A stretch of DNA of 64,000 nt. Source: Acinetobacter bohemicus ANC 3994 (GTDB lineage: Bacteria > Pseudomonadota > Gammaproteobacteria > Pseudomonadales > Moraxellaceae). Both the position numbers and the translations under genes were made by a program. Of the stretch, positions 59,322-64,000 are shown piece after piece (positions within the stretch are counted from its first letter, which is position 1; every line of letters starts with the position of its first letter). Under the pieces are notes generated by a model, which searched no databases, had not been told where the DNA came from, and saw nothing but the letters and a program-made list of their open reading frames with translations. The DNA lies in contig NZ_KB849168.1 in the NCBI RefSeq assembly GCF_000367925.1, forward strand, positions 52,850 through 116,849. The letters run 5' to 3'.

Positions 59322-59753
59322 TTAACGAGTACGTGGGCAGATCTCAGTTTGAGCGAAGAAGTAGTTAACTTCACGATCAGCAGATGCAACTGAGTCAGAA
59401 CCATGCGCAGCATTTTCGTCGATGCTTACAGCGAAGTCTGCACGGATTGTACCTGGAGCAGCTTCTTTAGGGTTTGTTGCGCCAAGGATTTCACGGTGTG
59501 CAAGAATAGCGTTTTCGCCTTCAAGAACAGAAACTACAACAGGACCAGAAGTCATGAATGCAACTAGGTCAGCAAAGAAACCACGTTCTTTATGCTCAGC
59601 ATAGAAGCCTTCAGCTTCAGCTTGAGTCAAATGTTTCATTTTAGTTGCAACAATTTTAAGACCCGCTTTTTCAAAACGAGCAAAAATTTCGCCAACATTG
59701 TTTTTAGCAACAGCATCAGGTTTTACGATAGATAAAGCGCGTTCAATAGCCAT
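59322..59753 (-). CDS. ndk: nucleoside diphosphate kinase
   Basis: NDK equilibrates nucleoside di- and triphosphates. The product has 143 residues, the full length. ERALSIVKPDAVAKN, FYAEHKERGFFADLV, the GATNPKEAAPGTIRADF segment and NAAHGSDSVASADREV are all present; the phosphorylated histidine is in NAAHGSDS. It is a single gene with its own terminator. Confidence 0.97.
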   Translation of the reverse strand: MAIERALSIVKPDAVAKNNVGEIFARFEKAGLKIVATKMKHLTQAEAEGFYAEHKERGFFADLVAFMTSGPVVVSVLEGENAILAHREILGATNPKEAAPGTIRADFAVSIDENAAHGSDSVASADREVNYFFAQTEICPRTR

Positions 59754-59872
59754 GATTGGCTCCTTAGGTCAATTTGACGTTAAAATTTTGCGCATTATAC
59801 CGAATAATGGGCAATTTTCTGCTTTTGATATGTAAAAAAAATGCTTTTTTCAACATGCAGAAAAGCTGGGGA

Positions 59873-60073
59873 TTAGTTTGCTTCGTCAATCCATGCCATT
59901 TGAATCCCTTCCAACAGGCCTTCTGTCGATTTGGTCGGGTCATCACTAAAATCTGGCAATGCACACACCCATGCATGTAAGTCGGTAAAGCGAATCCATT
60001 GTGGATCTACATCCGGATGTGCTTCCGAAAGTTCAATGGCAAGATCAATGGTGTCAGTCCAACGTAAACCCAT
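59873..60073 (-). CDS. iscX: Fe-S assembly protein IscX
   Basis: The product has 66 residues, the family length. MGLRWTDTIDLAIELSEAHP, DVDPQWIRFTDLHAWVCALP and DFSDDPTKSTEGLLEGIQMA match IscX (YfhJ), a small acidic partner of the cysteine desulfurase IscS that tunes iron-sulfur cluster assembly. The rest of the isc cluster is not in the window. Confidence 0.93.
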   Translation of the reverse strand: MGLRWTDTIDLAIELSEAHPDVDPQWIRFTDLHAWVCALPDFSDDPTKSTEGLLEGIQMAWIDEAN

Positions 60074-60161
60074 AGGTATTCCTTAGCGCTAAAATGAATA
60101 CTGCTACTTTAACAAATTCCTAAAATCGAAAAAGAGTTTTTCGGTTTTAAAACGCACATTT

Positions 60162-60716
60162 TTATAAGATGATATTTAAAAAGGGTGCAGCGCAAATAAT
60201 TCCACTGGCAATGACCACACCAATCAATGCACCCACCAAGACATCACTTGGATAATGCAAACCGAGCACCATCCGTGATATGGCAACTAAAATGGTAAAA
60301 GGTAACATTAGAATCAGCAACATCGGCTGTATATAGCCCAACACCGTACTTGCCATGACAGCATGTAAAGTATGACCCGATGGAAAACTAAAGTGATCCA
60401 GTGGTTGTTCTTGTAATCGAATCACTTGATGCACTTGATAAGGTCGAGGACGTGTGGTTTTTTGTTTTAAAATTTTATAAATCAGCGTTCCGATAGAACC
60501 GCTCATGATGAGATAAAACAGCTGTACCAGATAAAATAACCCTTCCAACATCCAAAGACCAGCCAACATCGTCAACCAAAATAAACCATCACCCAAACGG
60601 CTAATGATTTTAAAAAAATAAGCGACCGTTTGTGAGTGTGAAAAATGATTTAAATATACGCAACCTTTTAAATCCAGATCCAGCACCGTTATTTTTACTT
60701 TTTTTAAATTCATCAT
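60162..60716 (-). CDS. PAP2-family membrane phosphatase
   Basis: The product has 184 residues with about five membrane spans. The three phosphatase motifs are present: KQKTTRPRP (K-x6-RP type), FPSGHTLHAV (PSGH) and SRMVLGLHYPSDVLVG (SR-x5-H-x3-D). Such enzymes act on lipid phosphates such as undecaprenyl pyrophosphate or phosphatidic acid. It lies 28 bp downstream of the glycosyltransferase gene in the same direction, suggesting joint work on a lipid-linked substrate. Confidence 0.87.
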   Translation of the reverse strand: MMNLKKVKITVLDLDLKGCVYLNHFSHSQTVAYFFKIISRLGDGLFWLTMLAGLWMLEGLFYLVQLFYLIMSGSIGTLIYKILKQKTTRPRPYQVHQVIRLQEQPLDHFSFPSGHTLHAVMASTVLGYIQPMLLILMLPFTILVAISRMVLGLHYPSDVLVGALIGVVIASGIICAAPFLNIIL

Positions 60717-60744
60717 GATTCTCCTTTAAGCGTCGGCTTAAAAT

Positions 60745-62028
60745 TTAGGATGTCATTTGTATCTCCTTCACCACCCCATACAATGCTTCCTCAAACTGAT
60801 GTACCGGATATTGCCAACCAATATGCTGTACCGTTTTTCGGGCTAAAAGCCCCATAGATTTCAACTGCTGATTATTAGGTAAGGCATAGATTGACTGAAT
60901 CAAACTACTCACATCACTTAAGGGACTTAACCACCCTGTTTCAGCATGCTTAACATGTAAATGCGCACTCGCATAATCATAAGCAATAATAGGTAAACCG
61001 CTTGCCATCGCCTCAAGTACCACATTGCCAAAGGTTTCAACCTGACTGGCAAAAACAAAAACATTGGCACTTGCATACGCTTGCGCCAAATTCAAACCGG
61101 TTAAAACTCCTGTAAAAATAACATCACTCCCTTGGCATAGCGTTTCTAAACGACCACGATCCGGCCCATCACCCACAATAACCAATTTTATATCCTGTTT
61201 CGCTCTTTGCTTCATTGCCAGATAAGCATTCACCACAACATCAATTTCCTTTTCAGGCGATAACCTGCCCACATAAAGCATGACCGTGGTTTCTAAAGTG
61301 GCCTTCCATTGTTGACGCAACACATTCGAGTAATGTTCTGAAGAAAAACATGCAATATCCACACCACGTCCCACAACCACCAACGGGCAAGACACACCAA
61401 ACTGTCTTAAAATATATTCTGTCTCTTTACTTGGAATACAGGTCATTTGTGTATTGTTATGAAACCAACGTAAATAATGCTGAATCGGCTTCACCAGAAA
61501 GGCCAAATCAAAGAACCGACTAAACTCTTGAAAAGGCGAATGGAAGCCACTTGAAATAGGAATTCCTTTGGCTTTTGCCGCCTGTAAAACACTTAAACCT
61601 AAGGGTCCTTCTGTCACAATATGCACCACATTCGGTGCAAAAGCGTCCAATGCATTGGAGACCTTTAAAAATTGCGGCCAACCAAATTGCAAAGATGGAT
61701 ATTTAGGAATCGATTGGGCTTTGACTAAACATTCTTTATTGGGCAAAAATTCCTGACAAGACTGCTTTTGTTCAGGGCGAATCAATAAGATTTTATGACC
61801 TTGTTTTTGCAGTCCTTTACAGAGTTGTAACAAAGAGAGTGCGACACCATTAATTTCTGGCGACCATGTTTCTGTGACGATGGCTATTTTTAGCCGTGGT
61901 CGAACCAAGTCTTGTAAAACTTGTATCTCCTCACGTGCATGATCTTGCTTACTTTTCTTAAAATAAAATTGAAAACTTTCAGGAAAATCTTGTTGTTTGA
62001 GCAGGCTGGTCGCATACAAATTTGTCAT
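60745..62028 (-). CDS. glycosyltransferase, GT4 family
   Basis: The product has 427 residues. After about 45 polar residues, a GT-B fold begins with KIAIVTETWSPEINGVALSL. The C-terminal nucleotide-sugar domain has LYVGRLSPEKEIDVVV, LVIVGDGPDRGRLE, VIFTGVLTG and the E-x7-E motif in ASQVETFGNVVLEAMASGLP. The start resembles GDP-mannose-dependent alpha-mannosyltransferases that modify lipids. Sugar and acceptor are not known. It is paired with a PAP2 phosphatase. Confidence 0.86.
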   Translation of the reverse strand: MTNLYATSLLKQQDFPESFQFYFKKSKQDHAREEIQVLQDLVRPRLKIAIVTETWSPEINGVALSLLQLCKGLQKQGHKILLIRPEQKQSCQEFLPNKECLVKAQSIPKYPSLQFGWPQFLKVSNALDAFAPNVVHIVTEGPLGLSVLQAAKAKGIPISSGFHSPFQEFSRFFDLAFLVKPIQHYLRWFHNNTQMTCIPSKETEYILRQFGVSCPLVVVGRGVDIACFSSEHYSNVLRQQWKATLETTVMLYVGRLSPEKEIDVVVNAYLAMKQRAKQDIKLVIVGDGPDRGRLETLCQGSDVIFTGVLTGLNLAQAYASANVFVFASQVETFGNVVLEAMASGLPIIAYDYASAHLHVKHAETGWLSPLSDVSSLIQSIYALPNNQQLKSMGLLARKTVQHIGWQYPVHQFEEALYGVVKEIQMTS

Positions 62029-62496
62029 ACAACACCTATATCGTTATTTTAAAATGAGTTTAGATGTTGTTTCTTTCAGTTTGATGATTTTTAGATGACA
62101 CTTTATTGACATGTCTGATGGCTTCAACATTCAAGACAAATCCAAACACACTGATTCACACCTGCATTTCTAAGGCTTTTTGTTCTTCTCAGCCTGAACG
62201 GGTTCATAAACACCAAACAAAAATCTGGCTTTACCAGATGCTTAGAAAAAAGTCCTGTTTTTTTAATTCCAAGCTATTTAAAGCTAGACACTCTATATAT
62301 TTTCTTATCTGCTTCAAGTACAAGTGTTTTCACATTTTTATCTATACCAGTCAACTAAACATTAACTTAAATCATAAAAGTATTTTTAATAAAAAATGAA
62401 TTATCACGCTTACTTGTAGTACCTCAAATCAATCTACGACAGATTAATCTTTATCGCGTTATGCCTAAACGCTAGATCTAGACTAGACCAGAGTGA
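62029..62496. other. spacer between the glycosyltransferase and a secreted-protein gene
   Basis: No gene is convincing in these 468 bp. A plus-strand frame at 62106-62399 has poor composition and no ribosome site. The left part should hold the glycosyltransferase promoter. A small GCGTT/AACGC hairpin near 62456-62472 lacks a T run on the minus strand. Confidence 0.5.
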
Positions 62497-63303
62497 CTAT
62501 TCAATCCGATTTAACAAGCCATTTTCGACTTGATATAACTGCCCATTTCCAAAATCAATTTGCTGCTTTTCTCCGTGCAAATCAGGAAACCCTACGATCT
62601 TTTCAAGTTGAGGAGAACGTTGAAATTTTTGTGTTTTTGGATTGTACATCCAATAAATATAACGTTTATCCTTAATCGATCGGCCTTGTGAAATATCGGA
62701 CAATACAATGTCATAATACCCATCAAAATTAATATCCATATAACCAATACTTTTTGGAAATGCAGTAAATCCTGTCAAACTTTGTGCAACCGTATTGTTA
62801 TTTTTATTCACGACATCGAGCTGTTTAAGTACCGTGCTATAGGATTCATTCAGGTTGTCTAGACCATAAAATTTAAAAATAAAATTGGGTTTATTTGAAA
62901 TTTTGATTACAGGCTCAAACTGAATGGACTGCTCAAAACTATGATCAGATTTTGAAAGCAGCGCCTTAAGATCACCGGTATTGGAATCAAGTAGCCCTGT
63001 AAATTGATATTGCCCATTTTCAAGATTAGCTGAGTCAACAGACTTCAATATCAACTGATCGCCTTTTTGTAGTCCTTTTAAATTAATCTCCTGCTGATAA
63101 ACAAAGTCGTATAAAGTCGCATGTGGATTCCAAATGCCCGCATATAAACTGAGAAAATAGCGATCCTCTTTCGAATGCAACATGCGTTGCATAGAAACAC
63201 GAACATTACTGAATGGCTTTAATTCCGTCGCATTCACTATTTCAGCACGACTTAAGTTGGAAAAAATCAGAGTAGCGATACAAAGCAACAATTTCGTTTT
63301 CAT
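62497..63303 (-). CDS. secreted protein of unknown function with a calcium-loop-like motif
   Basis: The product has 268 residues with a signal peptide (MKTKLLLCIATLIFSNLSRA). The mature part is beta-rich and hydrophilic. Near residues 190-203 it has GYMDINFDGYYDIVLSD, a D-x-N-x-D-G-x-x-D loop as found in FG-GAP/VCBS-like and XAC2610-like proteins, so calcium binding is possible. It then ends in short repeating segments. I do not recognise a characterised family. It stands alone on the minus strand. Confidence 0.7.
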   Translation of the reverse strand: MKTKLLLCIATLIFSNLSRAEIVNATELKPFSNVRVSMQRMLHSKEDRYFLSLYAGIWNPHATLYDFVYQQEINLKGLQKGDQLILKSVDSANLENGQYQFTGLLDSNTGDLKALLSKSDHSFEQSIQFEPVIKISNKPNFIFKFYGLDNLNESYSTVLKQLDVVNKNNNTVAQSLTGFTAFPKSIGYMDINFDGYYDIVLSDISQGRSIKDKRYIYWMYNPKTQKFQRSPQLEKIVGFPDLHGEKQQIDFGNGQLYQVENGLLNRIE

Positions 63304-63348
63304 GATTCAATACACTCAACAAAGCAAACTGTTATGCGTAATGTAGCA

Positions 63349-63383
63349 CAAAAAAACCGCCCCAATCAGCGGTCTTTTTTTAA
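63349..63383 (-). terminator. terminator beyond the ilvC tail remnant
   Basis: ACCGC pairs with GCGGT around CCCAATCA, flanked by A7 and T7. It lies 20-55 bp beyond the stop of the ilvC-like tail at 63403, in the position of an ilvC terminator. Confidence 0.7.
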
Positions 63384-63402
63384 TCAATACACAATAAAAA
63401 AC

Positions 63403-63453
63403 TTAGTTTTTCTCTTTATCTACGATTTTTTTTGCTTGAGTCCAAGGTATGAG
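63403..63453 (-). pseudogene. remnant of a second ilvC 3' end
   Basis: Read on the minus strand, this segment encodes LIPWTQAKKIVDKEKN then TAA, against AMMPWIQANKIVDKEKN then TAA at the end of ilvC 180 bp away. Over 49 bases I count 42 identical; four of the seven differences are silent. Upstream of it the similarity stops. It is a tail fragment only, followed by its own terminator. Confidence 0.8.
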
Positions 63454-63492
63454 CGAATTCAAAGCACTGCTTTGAATGAAGCGCAAGGAAAA

Positions 63493-63528
63493 AAAGCACA
63501 ACTTTGAAGGAGGAAAAGCACAACTTTG
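63493..63528. repeat. 22-bp-period direct repeat
   Basis: AAAGCACAACTTTG occurs at 63493-63506 and again at 63515-63528, separated by AAGGAGGA. It lies between the ilvC tail remnant and the ilvC terminator. Confidence 0.8.
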
Positions 63529-63532
63529 TATA

Positions 63533-63566
63533 AAAAAAAGCCCCTGTTATAAAACAAGGGCTTTTT
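63533..63566 (-). terminator. terminator after ilvC
   Basis: AAAAGCCCCTGT pairs with ACAAGGGCTTTT with one mismatch around TATAAA; on the minus strand a T8 run follows. It lies 17 bp past the ilvC stop. Confidence 0.88.
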
Positions 63567-63583
63567 AACTTAGAAATTAGAAC

Positions 63584-64000
63584 TTAGTTCTTTTCTTTGT
63601 CTACGATTTTATTCGCTTGAATCCAAGGCATCATCGCACGTAACTTGTTACCTGTTACTTCAATACCATGTGCAGCATTTTGACGACGACGTGCAGTCAT
63701 TGATGGGTAGTTCAACGCACCTTCGTTAATGAACATTTTCGCATATTCACCCGATTGGATACGTTTCAATGCATTACGCATTGCTTCACGAGACTGTTCA
63801 TTGATTACTTCAGTACCCGTTACATATTCGCCATATTCAGCATTGTTCGATACTGAATAGTTCATGTCCGCAATACCGCCTTCAAACATCAAATCAACGA
63901 TCAATTTAAGTTCGTGCAAGCATTCGAAATACGCCATTTCTGGAGCATAACCCGCTTCAACAAGCGTTTCATAACCCATTTTAACCAATTCAACCGCACC
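63584..64000 (-). CDS. ilvC: ketol-acid reductoisomerase, 3' part (cut by window edge)
   Basis: IlvC makes 2,3-dihydroxy acids in valine, leucine and isoleucine synthesis with NADPH and magnesium. Only the C-terminal 138 codons are in the window; the frame runs through the edge (GAVELVKMGYETLVEAGYAP). FECLHELKLIVDLMFEGGI holds a metal-binding Glu, SNNAEYGEYVTG and GKFxxMMPWI-like ending (KLRAMMPWIQANKIVDKEKN) are typical. Together with leuA this gives branched-chain synthesis genes at two places in the window. Confidence 0.95.
   Translation of the reverse strand, partial: GAVELVKMGYETLVEAGYAPEMAYFECLHELKLIVDLMFEGGIADMNYSVSNNAEYGEYVTGTEVINEQSREAMRNALKRIQSGEYAKMFINEGALNYPSMTARRRQNAAHGIEVTGNKLRAMMPWIQANKIVDKEKN

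Noticed and set aside
62106..62399. 97-codon plus-strand open frame
   Set aside because: No ribosome site, atypical composition (many Cys, Phe, Lys, Ser) and no recognisable domain; it lies in an AT-rich spacer.
1..64000. tRNA genes, rRNA genes, CRISPR arrays, toxin-antitoxin or phage-defence genes
   Set aside because: None was recognised when reading both strands; a tRNA or covariance-model scan would be needed to exclude small RNAs fully.

Overview
The window looks like the chromosome of a gammaproteobacterium of the genus Acinetobacter. Base composition is moderately AT-rich and spacers are very AT-rich. Several arrangements fit that genus: tig-clpP-clpX, metX-metW, tatABC, rapZ with a small HPr-like gene, panB-panC-folK-pcnB, and the run rlmN-pilF-rodZ-ispG-hisS-yfgM-bamB-der. 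The species was not determined. There is no rRNA, tRNA, CRISPR array, prophage or intact insertion sequence that I can see.

Layout. 0-7.2 kb: an 8-bp tandem repeat at the left edge, a 28-residue membrane peptide, class I fumarase, two envelope proteins, then clpX, clpP and tig on the minus strand. 7.3-17.5 kb: an iron-uptake block with three TonB-dependent receptors, each preceded by a Fur-box-like palindrome. Two of the receptors are followed by a PKHD-type Fe(II)/2-oxoglutarate dioxygenase, and the second dioxygenase overlaps an FMN-dependent alpha-hydroxy-acid oxidase. 17.7-23.1 kb: leuA, metX-metW with a Sel1-repeat gene, a GNAT and rdgB. 23.2-29.7 kb: an AEC permease, tatABC, a Tat-exported PhoX-type phosphatase behind a three-heptamer Pho box, an NRDE protein and lgt.

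29.8-37 kb is the most irregular part. It has a membrane protein, a 700-bp non-coding stretch holding a 170-bp imperfect inverted-repeat element followed by a terminator, an AT-rich Sel1 gene and an orphan reading-frame fragment. These are followed by rpmI-rplT, an MFS transporter, a double TonB_C protein, small membrane proteins, a GST and an hsp20 gene with a ROSE-like thermometer over its ribosome binding site. 37-40 kb: thrS-infC, separated from rpmI-rplT; infC most likely starts at the rare AUU codon. 40-50 kb: an acyl-CoA synthetase, darP, the NPr/RapZ pair, pantothenate and folate genes, pcnB, a ComEA-like protein, mazG, an SDR and a phosphopantetheinyl transferase. 50-60 kb: the long minus-strand housekeeping series from ndk to der. 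60-64 kb: iscX, a PAP2 phosphatase with a glycosyltransferase, a secreted protein of unknown function and the 3' part of ilvC, with a second diverged copy of the ilvC tail downstream.

Most of the window is ordinary core genome. The points most worth following up are the tandem receptor-dioxygenase modules, the 170-bp palindromic element, the ilvC tail remnant, the hsp20 thermometer, the Pho box beside tatABC-phoX and a possible leucine-rich leader peptide before leuA. I did not find a clearly new multi-gene system.
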